DNA of 64,000 bases from Gammaproteobacteria bacterium. Lineage in GTDB: Bacteria; Pseudomonadota; Gammaproteobacteria; Pseudomonadales; Halieaceae. The stretch lies in assembly GCA_024644535.1 (NCBI GenBank), contig JAHEKX010000003.1:124001-188000 (forward strand), given 5' to 3'. Shown here one piece after another: positions 17,733 to 26,342 of this stretch; position 1 is the stretch's first letter, and the number at the start of each line of letters is the position of its first letter. A program made the translations under genes and the position numbers. Under the pieces are notes generated by a model. That model was not told the origin of the DNA and did not search any database. It worked only from the letters and a program-made list of their open reading frames with translations.

Positions 17733-18818
17733 ATGTCTATTCGTCCATATCTACAGCGCTTGAGCCTTGCTTTGGCTCTCGCCTCAACGCCGGTACTGGC
17801 CGATTATCAGCTAACCGAAGTGGCCAACGACCTCGATCACCCCTGGAGCATCGCGTTTTTGCCCGATGGAGACTACTTAGTCGCCCAGCGCCCCGGCACA
17901 TTATTGCGCGTCAGAACCGACGGATCTATAACACCGATAGAGTCAACACCTGAGACTTATTTTGCAGGGCAAGGTGGCTTTTTTGATGTGCTGACCCAAA
18001 CATCCGAGAGTGGTACGCGCATTTTTTTATCCTATGCCAAAGGCAAGCCCGACAGTAATGGCACAGCTGTTTATGCTGCCGACTTGGTGGGCAATGAACT
18101 TAAAAATGGTCGGGATATTTTTTGGGCAAAAACCTTAAAAGACACCCCTCAACACTACGGCGGCCGCATGGTCTTTGGCCCAAATGATACGATATTTTTG
18201 ACAACAGGCGACGGTTTTGACTATCGCGAATCGGCTCAAGATAAGCGTTCAGAGCTTGGCAAAGTGGTGCGTATTAAACTTGACGGCTCGGTACCTAACG
18301 ACAACCCTTTTAAGGGTGAACTCAGCGAGCGTATTTGGAGCTATGGACATCGCAACCCCCAGGGCCTGGCGATTGACAGCGCCGACGGCACGCTTTACTT
18401 GCACGAACACGGCCCCAAAGGCGGCGATGAAATCAACCGAATCGAACGCAGTCATAATTATGGCTGGCCCTTAGCCACCTATGGTGTTAATTACAGCGGC
18501 GCGCGCGTATCGCCCTATACCGAATACCCCGGAACGCAGCAACCCATACACCACTGGACGCCGAGTATCGGCCCATCGGGCTTTGCCATTTATAGAGGTG
18601 ATATGTTCCCTGAATGGCAGGGCAATCTATTTGTCGGCGCTTTAGTAGATCGAGAAATACGACGGCTAACACTTGAGAACGGGTTAATCACCTCAGAGCA
18701 AACCGCATTCCCAGAAATTCGCGAGCGCATTCGTGACATCCGAGTAAGCCCCGAAGGCGCCCTGTACATCATTACCGATGGCGCGAAGGGACGAATCGTT
18801 AAGATCACAAAAAATTAA
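17733..18818 (+). CDS. Periplasmic PQQ-dependent aldose sugar dehydrogenase (YliI/Asd type)
   Basis: 361 residues. Signal peptide at the N-terminus (LSLALALASTPVLA) and the soluble glucose-dehydrogenase beta-propeller motifs: DHPWSIAFLPDG, GGRMVFGPNDTIFLTTGDG, YGHRNPQGLA, LHEHGPKGGDEINR, HHWTPSIGPSGF. The family uses PQQ and calcium in the periplasm to oxidise aldoses, passing electrons to quinones or cytochromes. AGGAAG at 17721-17726 supports ATG 17733. No PQQ biosynthesis genes are in the window. Confidence 0.92.
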   Translation: MSIRPYLQRLSLALALASTPVLADYQLTEVANDLDHPWSIAFLPDGDYLVAQRPGTLLRVRTDGSITPIESTPETYFAGQGGFFDVLTQTSESGTRIFLSYAKGKPDSNGTAVYAADLVGNELKNGRDIFWAKTLKDTPQHYGGRMVFGPNDTIFLTTGDGFDYRESAQDKRSELGKVVRIKLDGSVPNDNPFKGELSERIWSYGHRNPQGLAIDSADGTLYLHEHGPKGGDEINRIERSHNYGWPLATYGVNYSGARVSPYTEYPGTQQPIHHWTPSIGPSGFAIYRGDMFPEWQGNLFVGALVDREIRRLTLENGLITSEQTAFPEIRERIRDIRVSPEGALYIITDGAKGRIVKITKN

Positions 18819-18910
18819 GCCCTGTTTTACTTGATTTTTAAGCTGAGCACGCTACCCTGCGCGACCGTAGAGCGCAGGTGCGCGTAGAGTTGAAATTAAC
18901 AGGGAATATC

Positions 18911-19954
18911 ATGCGTTTCGCCATATTGTTAATCGCTTTCTGGACAAGCATTCAAACCTCTTTTGCCGCAGCGGAAAACAGTGCTACCAATATCCCGGAC
19001 AGCATCACTCTAGCTAACGGGTCTGTTATTCACGGCACCGTCAGTAATATCAAAAACGGCAAAGTACATATCAACACTGACTTTGCGGGCACGCTTCAAA
19101 TCGACTCTAAGAAAATCGTTGAAATGAGCACCCACAACCCCGTGGTGGTAAAGCTAAGCAATGGCACCGTCCTTGAAAACGTCCTGATAGAATTGGTTAA
19201 TCAAACCCCGATATTACAGACCGTAGGGACCCAATCAGAGGCAGTCGTTGCACTTACCGATATTGTCGCCATCAATCCAGAACCTTGGCAGATCGGAGAA
19301 GGTTACAAACATGAAGGCGGCGCTTCACTAGCCCTGGTGCAACAACGAGGCAACTCTGATACCGACCAGCTAGATTACAAGCTCGAAGGAAAATGGACCG
19401 GCGACGACGACCGTTTCAGCGTCACGGCCGAGGGAGAGCTTGACGAATCTGATGGCATGACGAACGCCGAAAACTGGCTCGTTACCGGCAAATACGATCG
19501 CTTTATGGGGGGCACTACTTACCTCGGAGTCAACAGTTCGCTAAAACAAGACGTTTTTGCTGATCTTGACATGCGGTTTTACCTAGGGCCCTATTTTGGC
19601 CGCCAATACTACGACACCAATCGTTTCAAGTTATCGGCTGAGCTCGGTTTAACCTACGTGCAAGAAAATTACATTAGCGCCGATGATCGAAGTTACCCGG
19701 GTGCTAATTGGACGGTGAGCATAGGCAGCGATATTTTTGGGGCCGACACCGAGCTCTATTTGACCCACAAAGGCATTTGGGATCTCGATAGCCTAGAAGA
19801 TATCGTATTGGACACTCGAATAGGCTTAAAAATTCCCCTGTTAATGAACATTCAAGCGGCAGCCGAGTATAGCCTCGAATATGACTCGGGTGCGGTTGCA
19901 GGGGTCGATGAAATTGACCAGAGCCTTAAAGTTCGCTTTGGTTACCGCTGGTAG
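18911..19954 (+). CDS. DUF481 (YdiY-like) outer-membrane beta-barrel protein
   Basis: 347 residues. Signal peptide (RFAILLIAFWTSIQTSFAAAE), an N-terminal region with two LANGSVIHGTVSNI / LSNGTVLENVL repeats typical of proteins preceding DUF481, then the DUF481 beta-barrel: GGASLALVQQRGNSDTDQ, followed by alternating strands and the ending LKVRFGYRW with a C-terminal aromatic residue, as expected for BAM-inserted barrels. AGGGAA lies just before ATG 18911. Function of the family is unclear; YdiY is acid-induced in E. coli. Its last 29 bases overlap the convergent transporter gene. Confidence 0.88.
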   Translation: MRFAILLIAFWTSIQTSFAAAENSATNIPDSITLANGSVIHGTVSNIKNGKVHINTDFAGTLQIDSKKIVEMSTHNPVVVKLSNGTVLENVLIELVNQTPILQTVGTQSEAVVALTDIVAINPEPWQIGEGYKHEGGASLALVQQRGNSDTDQLDYKLEGKWTGDDDRFSVTAEGELDESDGMTNAENWLVTGKYDRFMGGTTYLGVNSSLKQDVFADLDMRFYLGPYFGRQYYDTNRFKLSAELGLTYVQENYISADDRSYPGANWTVSIGSDIFGADTELYLTHKGIWDLDSLEDIVLDTRIGLKIPLLMNIQAAAEYSLEYDSGAVAGVDEIDQSLKVRFGYRW

Positions 19955-21338
19955 CACGGCCTGCGACTACCACTTGCATGCGGGTGACCTCAGACCGTGT
20001 TAGCAGCATGCCAAAGGTTAGTAAAAAGGCCACTACCAAGGGCACCCCTGCGCCGGCCATGTACCAACCTGCCAATCCATTAAGTGCTGCCTCTGGCACC
20101 GACCCCGGAGGCATATCTCGATTCAACCCAATTATATCCAGCACGACTCCACCATAGGCGGGACCCATCACAGAAGCCATTTTGGTCGAGAAATTTAATG
20201 CCGCAAAAAAACTCCCCTCTTGCCTGTGTCCAGTATGGTAATCATGCTCGTCGGCAATATCGGCGGCGATGGATTGGGACATTATCGCTCGCAGCAGAAA
20301 GAAATACATGAACACAAACATGAACAACAGGTTAATCCAAAGGATCAATGGATCGCCATTCCCGGGCCAAAACCCCAATAAACGAGGCGGATACAGCCAT
20401 ACGCCATTTAGTATCATCAAGCCCAGCGCAAAGCGCAGAATTTTTGGCTTCTCGTAACGGTGTACCCAAAAGTTTAAAGTCGCCATCACAGCGCCGATCG
20501 CGACCAAGCTCGGTCCAGCCAAGATAAGCGAAATTTCAAAAGCCGAAAATTCCCAAAAATAAATCCAAGCCAACATATTCAAGCTGACAATGACTCCGTA
20601 GGAGACCGTCGCGAAAATGTCGTAACCCAACAAGAACCGAAAATTACGATTCGAAAAAGTTTTCACAAAGGCTTTGAACATAGAGTGAGATTGGGCCGGC
20701 ACCGCCGGAGTCGGAGCCTTCAAACAGCAAGTTATAGTGCCAGTAACCCACACTAGCACACAGCTCATTAAGCCGTAATAGAAATACCGCTCACTCAAAA
20801 ACCGCCCGTCAACGCCGTTTTTTTCTGCAAAGATAGTCGTCAGCGCCACTGCAGGCAACATAACCGACACAAAAAACATGACCGCCATGCGCGCACCAAT
20901 AACCTTAGAACGCTCGTGGTAATCCTGGGTAATGTCTGTTGATTGAGCCAAATGTGGAATAGCGAAGAAAGTCACGGCGATACGCACCCACAGCGACCAA
21001 AATAATAGCCAAGCTGCAAGCGCGTATTGACTGTCACCCAAAGCTTCAGGGGGCGCAAACAACCCGATAAAACCCAGACCCGTAGGAAGCAAACTAGCGA
21101 TCATGAAAGGACGGCGGCGACCCAAATTAGAACGCAGTCGGTCTGACCAAGCACCCACCAAAGGGTCCGATACGGCATCAAACAGTAAACTTATTGAAAT
21201 AACAATGCCGGTTAGCGTTCCCGACAAACCCAGAACTTGGGTGTAAAACAGCAGCACAAACATAGTATACGCCGCTTCCTTCGCGGCATAGACCGCACCA
21301 CCAGGGCCATACATCCATTTTGTTTTTATCGATACCAT
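19926..21338 (-). CDS. GPH-family (MelB-like) sugar:cation symporter, MFS superfamily
   Basis: 470 residues with about twelve membrane helices. The N-terminal half has the MFS_2/GPH signature FDAVSDPLVGAWSDRLRSNLGRRRPFM, and the mid region HEYHTG-like DEHDYHTGHRQEGSFFA is typical of GPH symporters. They import sugars or glucuronides with Na+ or H+. The frame extends to a TTG at 21350, but ATG 21338 is preceded by GGTAGG and is preferred. Substrate unknown; neighbouring PQQ sugar dehydrogenase and the hexuronate genes at 36-39 kb make a sugar or uronide plausible. Overlaps the convergent DUF481 gene by 29 bases. Confidence 0.88.
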   Translation of the reverse strand: MVSIKTKWMYGPGGAVYAAKEAAYTMFVLLFYTQVLGLSGTLTGIVISISLLFDAVSDPLVGAWSDRLRSNLGRRRPFMIASLLPTGLGFIGLFAPPEALGDSQYALAAWLLFWSLWVRIAVTFFAIPHLAQSTDITQDYHERSKVIGARMAVMFFVSVMLPAVALTTIFAEKNGVDGRFLSERYFYYGLMSCVLVWVTGTITCCLKAPTPAVPAQSHSMFKAFVKTFSNRNFRFLLGYDIFATVSYGVIVSLNMLAWIYFWEFSAFEISLILAGPSLVAIGAVMATLNFWVHRYEKPKILRFALGLMILNGVWLYPPRLLGFWPGNGDPLILWINLLFMFVFMYFFLLRAIMSQSIAADIADEHDYHTGHRQEGSFFAALNFSTKMASVMGPAYGGVVLDIIGLNRDMPPGSVPEAALNGLAGWYMAGAGVPLVVAFLLTFGMLLTRSEVTRMQVVVAGRATSGNQSEL

Positions 21339-21456
21339 GCCTACCGCCAAATTACGTCAGCACTAAGACTATGATGAACTTGGCCACTTGTCGACCAGCA
21401 CTTTTGTATTCAGATCGACTATACTTGCACCTCGAAAACTCCAACACGAGGCGCCC

Positions 21457-22074
21457 GTGAAAGCACTACTTGTTTTTACGCTGACCATCAGCGCGGCACT
21501 GGCTCAAGCTGAAATCGACATCGAGGCTGGCAAAGCACGCTACGCCGAATGCAGTGCCTGCCACGGAGTTCATGCCGAAGGCAATGCCGAGCTAAATGCG
21601 CCGGCGCTCAGCCATTTACAGCCTGTGTACATTGTGCGCCAGCTGCAAAATTACGCGACGGGGGTGCGCTCGGGCGAGCCGGGCACGCCAGCGGCGATCA
21701 TGGCCGCTTCCGTTCAGGGTTGGGACAATATCGCCGAAAAGCGCAATCTTGGGGTCTACATCAACTCTTTACCCAGCTCTACTAAGGCTAGGACTCTCAG
21801 TGGCGATGCCGAGCAAGGCGCCACCGCCTATAGAAACTTGTGCGCAGGCTGTCACGGACGGAATGGTGAAGGCAAAAATGTACTTCACGCGCCAGCTTTG
21901 GCCGGTGCTGACGACTGGTATCTATTAGCGCAAATGAAAGCGTTCCAAGACAAACGCCGAGGCAGTCATCAGGCTGACCAATTAGGTGCGCAGATGCAAA
22001 GCATGGCCAATCTCGTTAATGATGACGGCCTATTGAACATAATCGCTTACTTGCAAACTCGCCAGCCAAACTAG
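21457..22074 (+). CDS. Periplasmic dihaem cytochrome c (c4-like)
   Basis: 205 residues. A signal peptide (KALLVFTLTISAALAQA) is followed by two similar cytochrome c domains, each with one haem-binding motif: CSACHG near residue 32 and CAGCHG near residue 129. This is the tandem c4/c553 layout that shuttles electrons to terminal oxidases. GTG 21457 is chosen because GAGG (21448-21451) lies 5 bases upstream and the signal peptide begins there; the frame's upstream ATG would add an implausible leader. Converges with the next gene, overlapping it by 4 bases. Confidence 0.9.
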   Translation: MKALLVFTLTISAALAQAEIDIEAGKARYAECSACHGVHAEGNAELNAPALSHLQPVYIVRQLQNYATGVRSGEPGTPAAIMAASVQGWDNIAEKRNLGVYINSLPSSTKARTLSGDAEQGATAYRNLCAGCHGRNGEGKNVLHAPALAGADDWYLLAQMKAFQDKRRGSHQADQLGAQMQSMANLVNDDGLLNIIAYLQTRQPN

Positions 22075-22493
22075 GGTTTATTTTTAGCTCTGTTCTTCAT
22101 GATAGCTTGGTAGCGCGTTTGCAGATAATCGTGCTGATCTAAATCTTTAAATGCATCAAGCCGAGAGTTTGGCTTATCTTGAGCCACCTCTTGAGTGTTT
22201 GATACTGCAGGTGTCTCAGGTTTCACTTTACCTCCTGACGTCGCACTGTCTGGCTTAGGGCGCCACTGCCAAATGAGTATGCCAGCCGCACCGTACAGCA
22301 AAGCACTTTTTGCCACCAGCATGTAAATGGCTAAGTCGGGGTGGGTCTGAGCAAAAAACGCTTGTAAATCACCCAACAAAAAATACGACACCAATAACAG
22401 CAGGGCCGTTGCTCCCAATCGATGCAGCTGTTTTTTATGGCGTTTCATAAAAAACAATAACGTGGAATATTTTGCGACCTTAAACAGGGACAT
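22071..22493 (-). CDS. Uncharacterised membrane protein with charged cytoplasmic tail
   Basis: 140 residues: two hydrophobic helices (LGATALLLLVSYFLLGDL; MLVAKSALLYGAAGILIW) and a ~70-residue hydrophilic C-terminus. ATG 22493 follows the stop of the upstream gene by one base (TGATATG), indicating translational coupling. No family recognised. The three genes 22071-23506 overlap or abut and read as one unit with the enoyl-CoA hydratase-like gene. Confidence 0.7.
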   Translation of the reverse strand: MSLFKVAKYSTLLFFMKRHKKQLHRLGATALLLLVSYFLLGDLQAFFAQTHPDLAIYMLVAKSALLYGAAGILIWQWRPKPDSATSGGKVKPETPAVSNTQEVAQDKPNSRLDAFKDLDQHDYLQTRYQAIMKNRAKNKP

Positions 22494-22494
22494 A

Positions 22495-22731
22495 TCAGAT
22501 TCCGATATTAATACCCAATAGCAAAGCAACAACGCCAAAACCACGCCAACCAATGCTCGACCAGATTTCTCGCTCTTTCTCAGCTATCAAAAACTCGAGG
22601 TCTTCGTCGCTATAGTCGCGCTCGGTGCGCCCAGCGTGGATTATATCTTGGCGCACTTTATCCACTGCACGATCACGCAGTTTTTGCCGGAAAATATGCG
22701 GTACTCTAAGCGCTTTGGGTTTATCGTCCAT
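22495..22731 (-). CDS. Small protein with C-terminal membrane helix, unknown function
   Basis: 78 residues: a basic helical N-terminus (VPHIFRQKLRDRAVDKVRQD), an acidic segment (YSDEDLEFLIAEKEREIW), then a C-terminal hydrophobic helix (GFGVVALLLGINIGI). Its start lies inside the last 11 bases of the enoyl-CoA hydratase-like gene and its stop is 1 base before the next start. The packing and strand support a real gene; no function can be assigned. Confidence 0.68.
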   Translation of the reverse strand: MDDKPKALRVPHIFRQKLRDRAVDKVRQDIIHAGRTERDYSDEDLEFLIAEKEREIWSSIGWRGFGVVALLLGINIGI

Positions 22732-23506
22732 GAAACTCCGGTTTTTGTTTATTCACAAAGGCCTGAAAGCCGGCTTTGGCATCTTCAGTCATCGCACATT
22801 CCGCGATGTAGCGCGTCTCACGCTGCATCTGAGATTCCAGCGAATCGGTTTGCGTGTACAGCATTAACTTTTTTACTTTGCCGTACGCAAGCGTAGGGCC
22901 CGAAGCAAGCTGAGCGGCTAACTTATTCACTTCTTCGTCTAGACTGTCGGCGCTAACGACACTGGTCAGCAACCCCCAATCTAGAGCTTCTTCGGCACTC
23001 AAAGTGCGATTGGTCAAGTACAATTCCGTGGCGCGGCGCACACCAATAACGCGCGGTAAAAACCACGACGAGCTTCCATCTGGCGATAAGCCAATGCCGG
23101 TATAAGCGCTGGTGAATTTACACGACTCTTTAGCAATAGCTAAATCGGCCGCCGCGACTAAGCTTAAACCCGCACCCGCGGCCACGCCATTCACTTTGGC
23201 AATCCAAGGTTTTGCCATGTGGGCCAAACGCGAAATGGCAGTGTGCAAGTACAGCGTAATTTCCGCAAGGTCTTTATCCGCTTGCTCGGATACCGCAAAC
23301 GACGGCACGTCTCCACCAGCGCAAAACGCTTTATCGCCAGCACCGGTTAACACAACAACGCGCACATCGCTGTCAGCTGCCACATGCTCTGCAGCGTCGT
23401 TAAGGGCCTTTGCCAGATCCAAACTGATCGCATTAAACGCCGATGCCCGATTCAAGGTAAGCGTTGCCACGCCACCCTGAATCTCTACTAATACTTGTTC
23501 GCTCAT
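22721..23506 (-). CDS. Enoyl-CoA hydratase/isomerase family protein (PaaG-like active site)
   Basis: 261 residues of the crotonase fold: DKAFCAGGDVPSF (oxyanion hole), VNGVAAGAGLSLVAAADLAIA, then GIGLSPDGSSSWFLPRVIG. In classic hydratases this last segment begins with PE(I/A); here the Glu is replaced (AYTGIG) and an Asp follows in SPD, as in the isomerases PaaG and related proteins. So it is more likely an isomerase than a hydratase. AAGGAA precedes ATG 23506. First gene of a three-gene minus-strand unit with two small membrane proteins. Confidence 0.86.
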   Translation of the reverse strand: MSEQVLVEIQGGVATLTLNRASAFNAISLDLAKALNDAAEHVAADSDVRVVVLTGAGDKAFCAGGDVPSFAVSEQADKDLAEITLYLHTAISRLAHMAKPWIAKVNGVAAGAGLSLVAAADLAIAKESCKFTSAYTGIGLSPDGSSSWFLPRVIGVRRATELYLTNRTLSAEEALDWGLLTSVVSADSLDEEVNKLAAQLASGPTLAYGKVKKLMLYTQTDSLESQMQRETRYIAECAMTEDAKAGFQAFVNKQKPEFHGR

Positions 23507-23540
23507 GATGATTCCTTATTAATCGTTGTTGCAGTATAAC

Positions 23541-24884
23541 TCAGTCTAGGGCTGAGTCTGCATCACCCAATCGCTCGACCAAACCCGCCAACAACGCATT
23601 CATGCCTTCATGCACTCGGCTTAATCCCAAACGAACCACAACAAGTTCTTGCTCGGGCAACACAACCACAAACTGACCACTGTTACCGCCGGCATAGAAT
23701 AGATTTTCGGGCGCATCCGGAAAAGCAACGCCATCATTATTCAGCCAGAACCCTAAACCGTAGTCCTTACGCACGCTCGATGGCTTCGGCGTAGTCACAT
23801 AATCCATCCACCCCTCGGGTAAAATCGTTTGCTCACCCGCCAGTGATTGGCGCCAAAACTCACCCACTTTTAGCCAATCCCGTGGCGTCATGTACAAATA
23901 AGAAGAGCCAATCTGCACACCCGACACATCGGGCTCGGCGGTAAGATCATCTAAACCCAATACTTGACTAAATCGCGTATCGATCCACTGCCAATAAGGC
24001 TCGGTGAGCGTTTGTTGCCAAAAGTAAGACACCACATTGGTGTCGCCACTCGAGTAGCGGAATAAATTCCCGGGCTCATCCATATGCCCTTGCATTACTG
24101 GGACTTCCCAGGCGACATCAGCCCGATACAGCATTTTGGTGACATCATCCCCCGGTGTGTAATGTTCTTTAAAATCTAAGCCTGTGGACATAGCCATAAA
24201 ATGCTCAAGCGATAACTCATCAAACAGACTCTCGTAAAGCTCTGGGCGGTCGGGGTAACGCGCTTGCAAGCTCTCTTTGATTGGTAGACCTGTGCTCAAG
24301 CGGCCAGCTTTTACCTGCATACCCACCCAAGTAGCCATCAGGCTTTTATTCATCGACCACGCCTGCATGGGCGTCGCGTTAGTCACAGGACCAGCGTAGC
24401 GTTCGGCGATTAACTCGCCTTTATGCATGACCAGTACCGCCAGCGTATTACGCGCCCCACCCGTGGGTTCCGAGAATGCCTCATCAAATAAATCGACTAA
24501 ATGCTCAGGTACACCTACATCGGGCTGCACTGCCACATTAGGTCTGGGCACCACGTAATCAGCCGTCTCTGGGGCGTTTAAGGTACAGCCCGTGGCGCCT
24601 AAGTAACGCGCGGTCGAGGTAAAGCCGAGTAAAGAGGAGCTGACCGCTCGACCAGGCTCATCCACCTCGAACGATAGAAAAGGGCGCAGGGGACCCATTA
24701 ATTCCATTCGTGGGTAGACGTCAGTATCCCAAATGAACTGATCCGGCAATTCAGCCACGAAGTGAGTCGAGCACAACTGCTTTGCGGTATAGCCCGTTGC
24801 GATGCCCAGCATCATAGGTGCAGCATTAATACCCAGCAACAATAAAGCGGCAACCAGGGCGCTTATGACGACGGTTTTTTTCAT
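23541..24884 (-). CDS. Beta-lactamase-related serine hydrolase (class C / NylB-like), exported
   Basis: 447 residues. An N-terminal hydrophobic segment (KKTVVISALVAALLLLGINAAPM) exports or anchors it. The serine-enzyme motif SxxK is present as SMNK (QAWSMNKSLMATWVG), and RYSSGDTNVVS supplies the second motif; the C-terminal YAGGNSGQFVVVLPE replaces KTG. The family includes esterases, D-aminopeptidases and 6-aminohexanoate-dimer hydrolases; it need not be a resistance enzyme. GGAAG lies before ATG 24884. Divergent from gor. Confidence 0.88.
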   Translation of the reverse strand: MKKTVVISALVAALLLLGINAAPMMLGIATGYTAKQLCSTHFVAELPDQFIWDTDVYPRMELMGPLRPFLSFEVDEPGRAVSSSLLGFTSTARYLGATGCTLNAPETADYVVPRPNVAVQPDVGVPEHLVDLFDEAFSEPTGGARNTLAVLVMHKGELIAERYAGPVTNATPMQAWSMNKSLMATWVGMQVKAGRLSTGLPIKESLQARYPDRPELYESLFDELSLEHFMAMSTGLDFKEHYTPGDDVTKMLYRADVAWEVPVMQGHMDEPGNLFRYSSGDTNVVSYFWQQTLTEPYWQWIDTRFSQVLGLDDLTAEPDVSGVQIGSSYLYMTPRDWLKVGEFWRQSLAGEQTILPEGWMDYVTTPKPSSVRKDYGLGFWLNNDGVAFPDAPENLFYAGGNSGQFVVVLPEQELVVVRLGLSRVHEGMNALLAGLVERLGDADSALD

Positions 24885-24977
24885 AGGTCTTCCTTCTTCA
24901 ATATGCGGCGATCTTAGCAGTATGGACACAATCAGTTCACTGCTACAATAACTGACTTTCGGTAAAAAGGTGTGAAA

Positions 24978-26342
24978 ATGGGTTCAAACTACGACCTCAT
25001 CGTGATCGGCGCAGGTTCAGGAGGCGTGAGAGCAGCACGTATCGCCGCCAGCTTCGGGGCTAAAGTTGCCATTATCGAAGATCGCTACATGGGCGGTACT
25101 TGCGTCAATGTGGGCTGTGTCCCGAAAAAACTGTACGTTTACGCTTCAGAATTTGGTGCAGCAGTGGAAGATGCCGAAGGCTTCGGCTGGCGCTTTAAAA
25201 ATGCCCCCGAGTTCGACTGGTCCACGCTAACCCAAGCAAAGGTCAAAGAGATCGAGCGCCTTAACGGCATCTATCGCAATATGCTGACCAACTCAGGCGC
25301 CAGCGTGATTGATGGCCGCGGCAAAATCACCTCGGCCACCACGGTAGAAGTCGGCGAGCAAGTGCTCACTTCTGACCGTATTCTCATCGCAACAGGCGGC
25401 TGGCCCGTTGTAGCCGACATCCCCGGCAGCGAGCTCGCGATTACCTCAAACGAAATCTTCGACCTACCAAAATTCCCCAAACGCTTATTAACGATTGGCG
25501 GCGGCTATATAGCGACTGAGTTTTCAGGAGTATTCAACGGACTAGGATCTAAAGTAACGCAAGTCTACCGAGGCGAGCTGTTCATGCGCGGCTTTGACCT
25601 AGACATTCGGCGCCATTTACTGAATGAAGTCAGAATGACAGGAGTTGATCTACGCATGAACACCGATGTCACTCGTTTAGAACGACACGGCGAAGGAATT
25701 TTGGCGCATTTTAACGATGGCACCGAGGCGCACTTTGACGCCGTGCTGTATGCCATTGGCCGGCGCCCGAACCTAGACGGTTTAGGAGCCCTAGAAACTG
25801 GCGTTACTCTTAATAACGACGGCACTATCGCCGCTAACGAGAAGTTCCAAACGGCAGTCCCTACCATCTATGCCCTAGGCGACATTATCGGTGGACCGGA
25901 GCTTACGCCAGTGGCGCTAGCGGAAGGCATGGCTTTTGCTAACCAGCAGTTCGGCCAAGGCGGTAGCGCGCCCGATTACCAATATGTGGCGACGGCAGTA
26001 TTTAGCCAGCCCCAAGTCGGCACCTGCGGACTGACACAAGAGCAAGCTTGCGAACAATACGCTCATTTAAAAATCTATCGCAGTGACTTCAAACCCATGA
26101 AGCACACCATTAGCGGGCGCGAGCAGCGTAGCTTCATGAAACTGATTGTCGACGGCGACAGCGATAGAGTTCTGGGTGCACACATGGTAGGTCCCGATGC
26201 GGGCGAGATCATGCAGGGGCTAGGCATAGCTATTAACATGGGCGCCACCAAGGCTCAATTTGATGCCACCATTGGCATTCATCCGACAGCCGCAGAAGAA
26301 TTTGTGACCATGCGGACACTCAGCGAAGAGATCGTACTATGA
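24978..26342 (+). CDS. gor: Glutathione reductase (NADPH)
   Basis: 454 residues. FAD-binding GAGSGGVRAARIA at the N-terminus, redox-active disulfide GGTCVNVGCVPKK near residue 42, NAD(P)-binding GGGYIATEFSGVFN, second FAD segment IYALGDIIGG, and the C-terminal HPTAAEEFVTMR with the active-site His-Glu pair. These are diagnostic for glutathione reductase, which keeps glutathione reduced with NADPH. AAAAGG with 7-base spacing supports ATG 24978 over the GTG at 24972. The TauE gene overlaps its stop by 4 bases (ATGA). Confidence 0.95.
   Translation: MGSNYDLIVIGAGSGGVRAARIAASFGAKVAIIEDRYMGGTCVNVGCVPKKLYVYASEFGAAVEDAEGFGWRFKNAPEFDWSTLTQAKVKEIERLNGIYRNMLTNSGASVIDGRGKITSATTVEVGEQVLTSDRILIATGGWPVVADIPGSELAITSNEIFDLPKFPKRLLTIGGGYIATEFSGVFNGLGSKVTQVYRGELFMRGFDLDIRRHLLNEVRMTGVDLRMNTDVTRLERHGEGILAHFNDGTEAHFDAVLYAIGRRPNLDGLGALETGVTLNNDGTIAANEKFQTAVPTIYALGDIIGGPELTPVALAEGMAFANQQFGQGGSAPDYQYVATAVFSQPQVGTCGLTQEQACEQYAHLKIYRSDFKPMKHTISGREQRSFMKLIVDGDSDRVLGAHMVGPDAGEIMQGLGIAINMGATKAQFDATIGIHPTAAEEFVTMRTLSEEIVL

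Noticed and set aside
23541-24884. Reading as a beta-lactamase resistance gene.
   Set aside because: SxxK is present but the KTG motif is replaced by a glycine-rich stretch; fits the wider esterase/NylB-like group.
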